Of a stretch of 64,000 nt of DNA, positions 11,069 to 22,656 are shown piece by piece. The position numbers and the translations under genes are program-made. How positions within the stretch are numbered: the first letter of the stretch is position 1; every line of letters begins with the position of its first letter. Below the pieces are notes generated by a model. It ran no database searches. It had not been told where the DNA came from and saw only the letters and a program-made list of their open reading frames with translations. The stretch is from Mortierella sp. BCC40632 (lineage: Eukaryota > Mortierellomycota > Mortierellomycetes > Mortierellales > Mortierellaceae), in NCBI GenBank assembly GCA_011634665.1, contig WAEK01000020.1, positions 570,001-634,000 on the forward strand, written 5' to 3'.

Positions 11069-12181
11069 TGGTGGTGGGTAGTGAACTGGGGACTGGTGTT
11101 GGTTGCGGGATTCCTCCTCGGGCCGAGTGGAACGGGGAGCAGGGGGACCGTGGAGTGGGATGTTGACCATTCCATCGTCGACTGGTCCGCCACCCGAGCC
11201 TGCGGCCTTGGTCAATTGCTGCTTGTCCTGCTCCTTGGAATCGTACCCGCCGTAACCACGCTCCTTCTCTTCGACTGAAGGTCCATCATCTCTGCCAACG
11301 GCGGCATTGCGACGGCGATGTCGACAGAAGAAGAGAAGTGCAACGACGAGCAAGAGAGCGATCGCACCGCCGATGATACCAGCAAGCGCACCACCCGAGA
11401 TACCCGAGTCCTTTTCCTTGGTAGCGTCCGAAGAACCAGCGTTGGAACCGGGGGCAGTAGAAGTCGAAGAGGGGCGAGCTGTGTTGCTGGTACCAGAAGG
11501 GGCGCCGGAAGTGAATTGGACGATATCACCCGTGATATTGAGCTGGTTCGAGCTGACCATCTTGGGGGGATTTGGGCCTGAGTAGCCACAATAGAAGCTG
11601 TGCTGTTCTCGATTTCATTATATTTCATTAAGGAAAATGAGCATGCCATATTAAGCATCGTATGCAGGGGAAAGTGAGAGAGAGAGAGAGAGAGAGAAAG
11701 TGTGTGTGTGTGTGTGTGGGTGGGTGGGTGGTGAAGGTGTAGGTGTAGATGTGATGAGCCAATATGAGGGGTCAGCATCATGTTCTTTTTTTTTTTTTTC
11801 AACTGTATCATCCAGTAACACATGCCATCGAATCATTCATTCATTCACGCATCCACCATGTCTTCTTACCTTGCCGCCAGTGGCTTCCTTCGGAATGGTG
11901 ACAACGACTTGGCGCGCCTCCTGGGCAACATTGCTCTGAATGTCATACTGTTGACCCGTCAAGGCACGCAACTCGAGTCGGAAGGGGGCAGTGTTCTCGA
12001 TCGTGTTATTGGTGGTCAAGGTCCAAGAGACTGTAACACGGTCACCAGGCTTGACAGCCGTGTTGGGTGCGAAGGGAACAAAAGCAATATTGGCCGAGAC
12101 AGCTTGCATCCACGCCGTCAGAGCGAGGGTCGTCGCCGAGATCGCGAGAGCACCTGGACGGGTCGACCGCTGGAGTTGCAT
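9263..12181 (-). CDS. Kre9/KNH-like single-pass membrane protein with poly-Q tail
   Basis: Two exons, 12181-11870 and 11602-9263, 883 aa; an in-frame ATG at 12190 would add three residues. Residues 1-30 form a signal peptide ending AVSA. Residues ~31-125 resemble the Kre9/KNH (Ser/Thr-rich GPI-anchored membrane) domain: VKPGDRVTVSWTL and VVVTIPKEATGGK. The acceptor AACAG|CACAGC was chosen because it alone keeps the frame open, giving GGKHSFYCGYSGPN. A Ser/Thr linker and one TM helix (~174-197, GIIGGAIALLLVVALLFFCR) follow, stopped by RHRRR. The ~690-residue cytosolic tail is Pro/Gln-rich with a long poly-Q, acidic patches and repeated MPNQSPR-like units. It could be a cell-wall sensor; that role is inference. 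Confidence 0.75.
11011..11069. repeat. CAG/CTG repeat coding for poly-Q
   Basis: A triplet repeat of CAG/CAA on the - strand encodes a run of about 20 glutamines in the tail of the Kre9/KNH-like protein. A smaller one lies near 10460-10490. Confidence 0.95.
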
Positions 12182-12190
12182 GCTTTGCAT

Positions 12191-13225
12191 TCGAGTGACG
12201 AGGAGAAGGGAGGGGAGGAGAGTGTGTGAGAGTGTGTGAGGAGTGGGAGTATCTGGCTGTGCTAACGGAAGAGAGAGAGAGAGACAGGAACCAGTGGTAG
12301 AGAGGAAGGTCATGTTAGTATCCATGGTCGCCATGGCCTCTTTGATTGTCGAGGCATTTGCGCACACGCAGAAGGTTATCAGAGTGAACGAGAGCAAGGG
12401 CAAAGAGAGAGAGAGAGAAAGAATAGAGAGAGAGAATAGAAGAGAATAGAGAGCATATTGGAGAGGAACCATACGCCAAAGAGTGCTGAGCAGAGCAGAG
12501 AGTGCCTCCGACTCTCTCACACAAGGAGGCCCAGGCCAACATGAACTGAGAGAGCAGCAGACAGCGAAAAAGCAGACAATCGATAAAAATACCGAGTCAT
12601 CTCAACTACCACTGCCAGTCCAATGGTTCGAGAGGATTTCCTTGCTCTCTTTGTCTCTCTCTCTCTCTCTCCCCTCCCCCCATTGCCTTTGGCAATGGCA
12701 AACGATGTTGGGATATCGTGCAACCCGTTTATGTATGACCCTTTTTATATATAAAAAAAGGTGAGGATGGGTGTACAAGTGTACAAGAGAGGGGAAAGTA
12801 GTTTGCTTCAAGTGCTGCTGGACATTTTCTGTGTTGCGTCTGCTGTCTCTTTCATGAAAAACTGACATAAAAAAATGCTGAGACAGGTACTGAGATCGTC
12901 AGAGTGAGCAAGTGGGAGAAAGCGTACGTGTTGGCTGTGGTGAGGTTGAAGTGGAGAGAGGTAGGAAGAGTAAGGGAAAGAGACAAGACGCACCTTGCAA
13001 AAAGTTTCCTCAAGAGGAAGCTGTGGTGAAGTGAAGATAGGGTGAAGAATAAGTGTGAGAGACGAGGAACCCAGATGTAATGGATAATGGGACCGAGGAA
13101 AGAGAGAGACGAGTAGGTTTGCGTGTGTGGTGTGGATGGGAAATATATAAAATAAAAAAAGTCGAGGGACGAGTCGAGTGGAGGGTGTCGTTTGTAGTGT
13201 TGGTGGAGTGAAGGTATCAATGGAT

Positions 13226-13259
<34 letters not shown>

Positions 13260-15689
13260 TGTGTGTGTGTGTGTGTATGAATGCTTGGAGCGAGGAAGGA
13301 TGCGTGGAGTAGGAATGGAGGTGTGTACCTGAACAAGGCAAGAAGGAGAATGAGAGTGGGAAGGGACAAGTATCCTGACAAGGACGATGGAAGGGCGGCC
13401 ACGAAGACTGAGTGATGGACGGAAAGGAAGAAAGGGAAGAGAGAAGAGGAGGAGAGGAAGAGGAGGAGAGAAAAAGAGAAAGAAAGAGGAGGAGAGGGAC
13501 GGCAAGAGGAGACAACGGCAAAGTCGTCCCAGTGTCGACTATATACCGTACTCGGCAGGGTGGCTAACGGCCTGTAGGGTAATAATCACCGCCAGAGACA
13601 TTCCCGGACCCAGAGCCAAGTCCGATGCCTGCCAGGGCTCCAGCAGGCATCTTCTCTCTCCCTTGCCCCCTGGTAGTGGTCGAATTGGCAGTTGATAGCC
13701 CACAGTTCCAAGGTCTTCATAACGACCCTGCATCGGCACCATCATCAGTAGCGACAGCGAGACTAGACTAGCTCCAATACAAGTATTATTCGCAGCGGGT
13801 GAGTGAGAGTGCGCGAGAGCACCACAACCACGGAGTGGACTGGGTAGGCACCCGTGTCCGCCCTGAGAGCAGGCTAAATTAGAACAAGGAAATAGTAAAT
13901 TGGCTCTGCCCGCTCTTTTCAGACGCAGTAGAACCTTTTCTCTTTTGGCTCGCTCTTTTCTATTCTCTCTCTCTCTATTTCTTTTTTTTTTTACTCTTTT
14001 CTTTTCTCTCACTTTCTGTTCGCTCGATGCCTTTCGGACATTTGGCTTTCGCTGCTGCATCCGTATCTTGTCTCCTTCTCTGCGCCTGCGCATCGCCCTT
14101 TTATCCAAGACGATAATAACACCTCTCATAAAGATGAGAGCGTTTATCGGCCAGTCGTTTTCTCTTGTAAACCATGCCACAGCTAGAGAGTGTCAATGTG
14201 GTGTCACGGTCTGCCAGGACCTCTTGCGCGACCACCTTCTCTCTCACACATACACTTTTTTTTTTTCTTTTCCACACTCGCACTCCTTCCATTGACTACA
14301 GAGTCCCCACACCCGATACAGATACACATGCATGTATTCGCTCATGTCTCCTCCTATCTAGACCACACTCGCTTCACACTAACCCGGTGTATGAAGCTGT
14401 TTGACTATGGCCTACTGAGAGACCAACAACAGGGCGACAGGGGGGGTGGGGTATGTGTATGGAACACGGTCGGAGCAAATGAGAGCAGCCTCTCTTTTCT
14501 CTCTCAGTCCGTTCATTAAACCGGTCTTGCGGGGAAATGATAGGGGGAAGAGGAGAGAGGGGGTAGGGTAGGGTGGGGTCCTGTTGCTGTTGCTGTTGTC
14601 TGGTGGTGCTGTTGCCTGTTGTTTGGGCTGCATACCAGTCAAGGGTAAGAAAGACATCTTTTGGGCCAGTCGGTATCTACAACCAGGTACATGAGCTTCA
14701 TGTCCCCCAGCTCTCTCTCTCTCTCTTTCCTTCTCTCTCTCTCTCTCTGTCCGGAATACAAAAGTTCATTGCAGAACAAAAGTTTATCCGTCACCGCCCT
14801 CGAGTTGGTCGCTATCGATGCCCTTGCCGTCATCTCGACAATCCAGGACGGAGATCTCGGCCCAAAAGGGATAGAGCGAAAGGATCGCCCATATTCTCTA
14901 TGTCTCTCCTCTCGGAAGTTGAGGTGCTGTGTCGCTTCTCTCTTTTTTCTTTGTCCCACTGGTCGGCTCTAGTCAATCGACCCCCTTCCCCGATGATGAT
15001 GATGATGATGATGATGAACCCTTATAATATTTGATCGTTTCCATGCCTCTGTTTCATGTTGCACTGCATCCCGACAAAACGTTCTTTGGCCTTGCTTTGT
15101 CTAATATTCGTCCTGCGGTTTGGAAAAAGCGAAGAACAACAGCAACAACAATTGCTCGACAAAGAAAAACACGCGCAAGAAATAAGCGCCCATCGCAATC
15201 CTCCTTGATCGACGCCCAACACAAAGGACCTTCTTTTTTTTTTTTTTTTTCTTGGCTCTCCACTCTCTCACACACTCTTCTCTCACGCTCCATAGCCACA
15301 CAAAGGGAGAAAGAAGGGGCAAGGGTGAGAGGGAGAGGAAAATATCGTGTCAACAAAAGATTCATCTCTCTGATCCTGGTAGACTCTTCTATAATTCTTT
15401 CAACGCTCCCACACACACACACACACACACACCTTCATTTTCTCCTCCTTCCCTCTACCCATTTACCCTAGCCGTCAAATAAACCACTCTTAAGCAGCAC
15501 GTTGTTGCTCGTCTGCCAGCATTCTATTTCTGGGGATGAGGAGAGGAAAAGGTGGGGAGTTGCGGAGAACAGGAGGCTGCAGGGTAGAGGAAAGAGAGAA
15601 GATGAGGAAAGAGGTTGACTCTTACTCTCAATCATGGTCTGCACAATGGTACCCTCATGCCCTGCTCTTTCTCTTTCTGCTCTCTTTTA

Positions 15690-15720
<31 letters not shown>

Positions 15721-16947
15721 CTCACCTGCTTGGCCAATATATCTACCAAATTGCTTTTTTTTTTTTTTTTTTCCTTTCTTACGAGCCCTTGTCTTGCCCA
15801 ACAATGGTATCTATAGGAGAGAACGGGGCTAGACGATCCAAGATAGGATCCTGGTGCCCGAGTTGCCGGGATTTGTATCATCCAGATTAAGAATCTGGCT
15901 TTCGGTCCAAAAAAAAAAAAAAAAAAAAAGTTTAAAATATAAGATGACCAGGACTTTTGAGCATCGATGATGGATGATGGTAGAGCACCGGAAAGTATTG
16001 GACTTCAGCTCCTCAAAAGCAATATAATATATGTTTTTTTTTTTTTTTTTTTTTTTTCCTGCAGCCAACTTTTTTTCACATTCCATCAAAAAACGAGTCC
16101 GTTGATTGGGCGTCATCGACGCCATATCGCGATGTCTGACCTCCACTTATCTTTTTTTTTTTTTTTTTTACGTGGTTTTGCCAAGAAGACCGAGTCTAGT
16201 TCTTTCTTTGGTTCTTTTTTGGATGCTGCAAACTTTTCTAGTGGAGTGTCAGGCGCCAGGCGCCAGGCTCTAATGGGGAGGGGGGGGAGGTCTCGTCGTA
16301 ATAATTGGATCCATCATGCAATCAGTTGTCCACTGATCTCTTCCGGCATATTGTCCATTTGGACAAGGCGCCACTATTCTCCTCCTCACACACACACACA
16401 CACACACACGCACACTTTCTCGCTCTTTCTCGCTCTCTCTCTCTATCAATATGACTTCGTTCCTGAATTCATGTCTGTGCCTGAAATCTAAAATTGCAAA
16501 AAACCAAATCTATTTTTCCTCTCTGTCTCTATCAACCTTGTTTTCCTCGGCGGGGAGAGTTCATCAATAGGGCAATCCCCCTTTTTTTTTTTACATGCTG
16601 CTCTTCCTAACTGGTTGCGCCTCTCCAGCAAATAAACCTTCTTTTTCAGCTAGACAAACAAGAAAGAGATGACGCCTCCTCCCCTTTGACAGCCTCCTCT
16701 CCTTCATCTCGTCACTATTTGCCGTTACTTCTCTCTCTTTATCCCTCTCTCTCTTTCTTTCCTTCTTTCTCGCTTTCTTTTTTCTCGTCTGTCCAGATTG
16801 GTCTTGCCCGCAAATGCAAAACATGATTATTTTTGTTTTTCTATGCGCATGGTAAATGTCTAAGCACTCGTGTTGTATTACTTGATCTCTTATCTAAACA
16901 TGCAGCCTCTCTCCTTCCTTCCTCTCTTTCTTTCTCTAGCTCTCTTT
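12191..16947. other. Long intergenic region, no confident gene
   Basis: About 4.8 kb between two - strand genes. It is filled with GA/GT repeats (13230-13277), CT tracts, AC repeats (15413-15432, 16388-16410) and poly-T runs (for example 15691-15720). Exon-like islands occur near 13556-13740 (- strand) and 14775-14900 (+ strand), but I could not assemble a gene model from them. Confidence 0.5.
13230..13277. repeat. (GA)n(GT)n compound microsatellite
   Basis: A GA run passes directly into a GT run. A similar AG/TG compound lies at 11679-11718. Confidence 0.9.
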
Positions 16948-19455
16948 TTATGACCACTCATCTTGTCGTCGATTATGCCATTGGGTCAAATATCCGTCTC
17001 CATGATACGATGCTTTATCCGACTCGTGTCTCTGTCGAGACCCATCGGATGGGGCTCCCCCATGACCGTCTCGGATCCTAGACGGCTCACCACGCTGCTT
17101 CTGTCGTTGCGGAGGAGCTGGATCTGACTCGCTTGGAGGTGGCATGGCCCCATTGCCCCAACCTTGTCCAAAGAAACCTGAGAGCCGTTGAGACATTGAG
17201 GGGGTAAGTGAATTGCTTGACCCCTTGTGCTTCAAACCCCTCAATTGCTGACCCTGAGACTGAGACGAAGTCAGAGAAACGGATGACGCTCCAGGGACTT
17301 GAAGTTGTTGCTGAAGCTGAGGCTGCTGTTGTTGCGGCTGCTGTTGTTGTTGCTGTCGTGTGGATTGTCTGTACCGTGCTGGAGTCGTGAACACACCACT
17401 GCCACGCTCAACGTCTCGTAGACGACTTGAGCCCACACCCGAGAGTCGCTGATGGATCGCCACCGGAGTGACAAAGGCCGGACTAGGTGGTGGGATGAGC
17501 TCTCCAGGGCGAGGGGTGTAAAGAATCATACTACGGCGGGCGGCAATGCTCTTTCGATCGTATTCCGAGACCAGCTCTGTATTCGATTCTGTAACGGCCA
17601 TCTCGACCTCTTGTGCCCAACTGTCGTCCCACCACCACAAACCCCGCTCCATGATACCACACACAATGATCAGTGCAATTGGCATCCAAAACAAAAACAC
17701 AAACGCATTGATAACAATGGCAGTGTTGACACCCCGGCACTGGAGCGCGTATCCGTCTAAATCGCTAAAATCTCCTGTGCGACAACTGGTCTTGGCTCCT
17801 GCACTGTCCGTGGCAAGGATGATCCAGCTGAGAAAGTTGAGGACAGTGAGGATGATAGAGAAGACGAGCACAAGCGTTTGTGTGATTGGGTGGTTGATAA
17901 TCCTAGGCAAAAGCGCTGTTTGGCTCATACGGACAATGAGCGGACAGAAGGATTGCCAGATAGCCGTCAGGGTGGTGCTTACGGTCGCTCCAAGAACTAG
18001 AAGAAAGAAGAAAAAAAAAAAGGTGAGATGACGGTGCATAGAGCAAGACCATGAGAGCCGGGTCAATATGATAACATTTATCAGCAATCCCGTCCCCATC
18101 GACCAAAAGAATCGAAGGATACATTGTTAGTGTAACCCACGTTGCGACAGGAATCTCATATTGCAATAAAGCTAGTTCCAAGCCCTGGTAATTAGACTGC
18201 TCTCCTCTTTCTCTCCCCTTTTTCTTCTCTTTCCTTCTCTCTATCGACTTACAGAACGAGTACGATGGATTGTAGTAGGCCACCCCAAAGGTCTTGTTCC
18301 TGTATAATGCAAAAGCACATTAACAACAACAACAAAAAAAAAAAGCAAAGCAAAGCAGGGTCAGTTGTGGTTTCCTGTTCTCTGCCATGCGACCCCTCCA
18401 GAGATACTGACTAGACCATGCAGTGTACATATGCATTGGGCGAAACTCTGCTGTAATTAAAAAAGCAAGAAAAAGTCACCGAGTCGGACGGTAAAGTTGC
18501 AGAAAGAAAGAAAAAAATACATAACGTACCAGAAAGCATATGCAGGCATTAGGGCAAGCCAGGCCATGGCAGACGTGAGTGCCAGGATAATCCAGTTGGC
18601 CTGGAGTCGTGGAACAGTGGCCATCATCATTACCCGGACTCGAAAACGCCTGCCCCAAGAGATTGGCTGCTCCTGTTCCATTTCCTGGGGCATGGTGGCT
18701 GTGTATGGGTCCGAAAAGTCAGGTGAGCCAATTTCTTGGAGTGATCCCAGCTCGGTTGGATAGCCTCTCCCATCCGGTCCATCTACGTTGACCTGGAACT
18801 GGGGCTGCTGCTGCTGTTGGTGTTGCGGTTGCTGGCGATATTGTTGTTGTTGTGGTTGCTGTTGCTGTTGCTGCTGTTGCTGGCGCTGTTGACGACTCTG
18901 AGATGGCGTACGACGATGGCGGTCCTCGCGGTCCTCGGTCTCACGGTCCTTTTCTCGCCTCTGTTGGGAAGGTGTACGGCGAGGACGCTCCTCAGAAGAA
19001 CGGCCCCTCTCTTCTTTGCTTTGTGAAGTTGCTCGACGTTGACGGTCTTCCTTTGAACGATCCCTCTCCTCTCGGCTTTGGGATGGCGTACGACGGTGGC
19101 GGTCTTCTTTTGAACGCCCTCTTTCCTCCCGGTTTCGAGAGGTTGTGCGGTGGTGGCGGCGACCCCCAGCTGGCTGGTCCGAGTCTTGGCGGCGCTGGCT
19201 TTGCTGACGTTGGCGATCATTACCACGACTCTGGTCTTTTCGAGTTGCATTTGAATTCGATTCGCTGTCATTCGACAGGTGTTCATTAGACATGGCGGCC
19301 TGGAGAGTAGCCGCCAGCATATATGTTTCTTGGGGAGGGGATGAGGGCGGTGTGGTGGACTGTGGCTCCTGTTCAGGGACTGGCTCTTTTGTGTTCCTGG
19401 CACTGGACGAAGACTTTTGTCTCCGGTGCGTGCGAGCTGTCCCGCGAGTCGACAT
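16948..19455 (-). CDS. Four-TM MARVEL-like protein with basic repeats
   Basis: Three exons, 19455-18530, 18299-18253 and 17996-16948, 673 aa. Phases fit: the first junction gives YAFW-NKTF and the second SYSF-FLGA. Residues 1-~270 are disordered and very basic, with about five copies of a 19-residue unit of the type RHRRTPSQSREERDRSKED, then poly-Q. Four TM helices follow: ~283-308 (ANWIILALTSAMAW), a segment starting FLGATVSTTLTAIW, one with LVLVFSIILTVLNFL, and one with VINAFVFLFWMPIALIIV. Cysteines (SCRTGDF and LQCRG) lie in the loop between TM3 and TM4. The layout recalls MARVEL-domain proteins, but no diagnostic motif proves it. The C-terminal tail has a second poly-Q. The middle intron (18252-17997) could use other acceptors. 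Confidence 0.7.
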
Positions 19456-20700
19456 GATGTCTATTGAACGGTTGGAATGAGATGAAGGATGGGAACTCGA
19501 AGAGGATGACCTGGACTATAATAGGGGTGGAGAGAGAAAGGAAGCAAACTGTGTCTCTAGGCCGTGCTCCGGGAAAGCGTCCTTTGCAAGTCGTCCTGAT
19601 CCTGAGCAATGACTTGACAACTAGCACGGAATGGCGGAAGAAGAAAAGGAATGAAGTCGGTTGCAACACAAGACGGGACAAACAAAGTGTAGACTAAGAG
19701 AGAAAGAGAGAGCGAGAGAGTAAGCGCAGACTAGGAAGAGAGATAAAAAAGAGTCCGCACAGGGGGGAAAGAGTGCATGTCTCCAGAGGCCTCGGTGGTT
19801 TTTTTTTTTTTTTTTTTTTTTTTGCTCTCCCTGCGGGTATGCTGGTGTAACGACGGTGTTTGCAGTCCTGGGTTGAGAAACGGTGACGGGTTGGGTAGGC
19901 CAACCCTCTGTCCAGGGGTCGAGAGCCAGGCGTGGTTGCAACTCTTCCTTTGGTGCCGTAGACTATTGCACTAGCACCGGACACCTGGCTCTGCAAGGGC
20001 GACGAAGAACAATGCTCGCCTAGACAACGCGCCACGGGTTAGACTTTTTAGCTCTGTGGACTCTTGTCTCGAGTAATTGCACAGAGAGTACGACGTGGGG
20101 TGGCTTGCGAAGAATCATAAGGCTTTCTCAACTGAGAAAAGCCCAACTCAAAGTGCCTAGAGACGTAGAGAGACACCAAGCAGGCTGTCTTGATCAAACT
20201 ATCTGATCACCTAGCACCATGTGCGGGCGGAGACTCGGGTATCGCATAGAGGAAGGGGGCATCTTCTTGGCAAGGCGGAGCAGTCGACATTTGAGCCAAA
20301 AAAGCACGACGCATCCTCGCATTTGGATTGAGACGCACCGCCACAGTCGACCAGCAGACCCGAAAGTCCGAAATCGCGTATGCTGTATGGGTGGGATAAC
20401 ACAAGTGGTCAAGAGAGAGTCTTGGCGAGCGAAAAAAAGAAAATTGGTGCTTTTTTCTGGTCGTTCTTTTTTGCTCACGCTCCAGGGTACAAAGGGACAA
20501 GCCTGCTGCTCTGCTCGCTCTCGTCTGCTCTTTGTTCGCACTTCGCATTTCTTTCTTTTTTTTTTTTTTTTTTTTATCTCCTTCTTCTCATCCCCACTTC
20601 TTATTTCTCTCCATTTCTTTTCCATCCGCATCGCTTTCTTTCTCTCCTCTCTCTCCTATCCCAACTTTCTCTGTTCCTCCACCCCCACACATTCACAGCC
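19456..20700. promoter_or_regulatory. Divergent intergenic region
   Basis: Separates the - strand MARVEL-like gene from the + strand WW gene, so it should hold both promoters. It contains poly-T runs (19799-19823, 20556-20575) and a CT-rich leader just before the WW start. No gene was recognised. Confidence 0.5.
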
Positions 20701-22210
20701 ATGGAATCTCCTCTTCCTCCCGGATGGTAATAATCGCCCTGGGAAAGCACTCCTTTGGCTACAGTGTCCAAATCAAAGATGATGACAACAATGACCCCAA
20801 TCTCCTGATGCCTTTGACTAATTTGCAACTCCATCCATTCGCTCTTTTCTTCCCACTCACTCACTCACTCACTCACTCACTACTCTATCCAGGATCGCAC
20901 AATTCGACACAACCCATAACCGCCACTTTTACGTCGGTGAGGAACCAACTCTGGTCGACCTGAGAACCTATTTTTGTACTTTGCTTGCTTGTTGACACTT
21001 TTTTTTTCCTTCTTGCTTCTCTCTCTCTTTTTTCTTTGGTTCCCAGAAACGGCCACTGGCAAGACCCAGTGGGAAGATCCTAGAACCCATGCCACTTCTC
21101 CCCCTCCTCCTCCCCCATACACGGCCGCATCTTCTGGCGTGAATATGCCAACCCCTGCCACTACTCCATCAATCCCCTCTGGTGACCATGATAAGGGTGT
21201 CTTCCCTGCACAACCCTACCCACCTGCACATGGCGCGTACGGCCAACCTGCTGGTTATCCTCCCATGCCAGGCGCTCAAGCTGCCTATCCTGGTGCTCCT
21301 TCTCCTTATGGTGCCCCTGGTGCTGCCTACCCTGGTGCTCCCTCTCCTTATGGTGCCCCTGGCGCTCCTACTGCCTATCCTGGTGCTCCTGCTCCATATG
21401 GCGCACCTGGAGTCCCTGGAATCCCTGGAGTCCCCCCTGTTCCTGGAGTCCCTGGAATTCCCGGCGCCCCTTCTCCCTATGGAGCTCCTTCACCTTATGG
21501 CGCGCCTGCACCAGGCGCTGCACCTTATGGAGCTCCTTCGCCCTATGGAGCAGCCCCTGGAGCATCTCCTTATGGAGCTCCCTCGCCTTACGGAGCTCCC
21601 TCGCCCTATGGCGGAGCTCCACCTGCGAACTCGTCGACAGCTAAGCTTCCTGCGGGTCTTCCAGCGGGATTGGCTTCCAAGATCCCTGGTGGATTGGCTG
21701 GAGGATTGCTCGGAGGAGCTGCTGCGCTCTTGGCGGGCAAGGCAGCCTCTGGCCACGGGTCCAGTCTCATGAGTGGCTTCGGAGGAGGACATTCAAGTGG
21801 TCACCACGGAGGCCACAGTAGTCATCATGTTGGTGCTGGATTCTTGGGTGGCGCTTTGCCTGTTGCGGCGATGGGTGGTCATCACAAGATGAAGCACAGT
21901 AAGCATTCCAAACACTACAAGCATAGCAAGCATTCCAAGCACTATGGATACAAGCCAAAGCACAAGCACCATGTAAGTGTACCTTTTCTTCTTTTTCTTC
22001 TTTTTCTTCTGCTTCTTTTCTTGCTCACTTCTCTTTTTTCACACACACGAGTGTAAAAGAGAGATGGTGAGAGATTTGTTTTGTGGACTAGAATCTCTTT
22101 TTTTTTTTTTTTTTTTTTTGTTCTTTTAGAAAACCCTATTGACGAAATAATGTCTATCTCTCTATTTTTTATTTTTATTTTTTATTTTTTTATGTCAATA
22201 GAAATACTAG
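20701..22210 (+). CDS. WW-domain protein with PYGAP repeats and His/Lys tail
   Basis: Exons 20701-20726, 20893-20936, 21047-21972 and 22202-22210, 334 aa. Two introns cut the WW domain; joined, it reads LPPGWIAQFDTTHNRHFYV then ETATGKTQWEDP, with both tryptophans and the closing Pro (residues ~5-36). WW domains bind Pro-rich ligands. A PPPPY stretch (a PPxY ligand) follows at ~44-48. The middle is built of SPYGAPSPYGAP and GVPGIPGV repeats, then a hydrophobic Gly/Ala stretch (LAGGLLGGAAALLAG), then a His/Gly and His/Lys/Ser tail (HSKHSKHYKHSKH). The last exon adds only Lys-Tyr and stop; another acceptor (exon 22130-22150) would end the protein KTLLTK. Confidence 0.8.
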
Positions 22211-22656
22211 GCATAAGTCTTTGACTCGTATACCCCAATTCTTGCACCTCATCTCTGCACTCGGTTTGGGTCTCTCTTTCTCTCTTTCTTTTTCTCTCTC
22301 TCTCCTTCTTTTCCTTCTTTCCGTTAATCTTTTATCTTTTTTTTTTTTTTGTCATTTGAAAAAAAAATAAAAATAAAAAAAGAAGAAAAAAAAATTCAAA
22401 AAAACCCCCTTTCCGGGTCGTCTTTTTGTACTCTTTTCCCTTTTGCCTTCACCTTTCACCCTATCCCAGGTATAAGACGGTCAGAGTCTCGGGAAAAAGA
22501 AATAGAAGGAATAAGGGGGGAAGAGGCTGAGTGAAGCCTGTAATGTTGATGAAAATCGTATATCAAACAAGATTGGCGGGTTTGGATGATCCACAACTGT
22601 CAAAAAAAAAAAAAAAAAAAAAAAAAGGAAAGTAGAGATTCGGCCTGTTCTTTTTC
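22211..22656. other. Convergent intergenic region
   Basis: Lies between the ends of the WW gene (+) and the Ser-rich gene (-). It is poly-T, poly-A and CT-rich, including a run of 27 A near 22600-22626. No gene was seen. Confidence 0.7.

Noticed and set aside
12808..13521. Open frames of more than 200 codons on the - strand
   Set aside because: They are translations of CT/GA repeats (Ser-Leu and Thr-His runs), not genes.
18002..18171. Extra exon in the MARVEL-like gene reading SLLQYEIPVATWVTLTMYPS
   Set aside because: It needs a weak TAG acceptor and has no acceptable donor before the poly-T; skipping it keeps phase with a GTAAGT donor and a TTCTAG acceptor.
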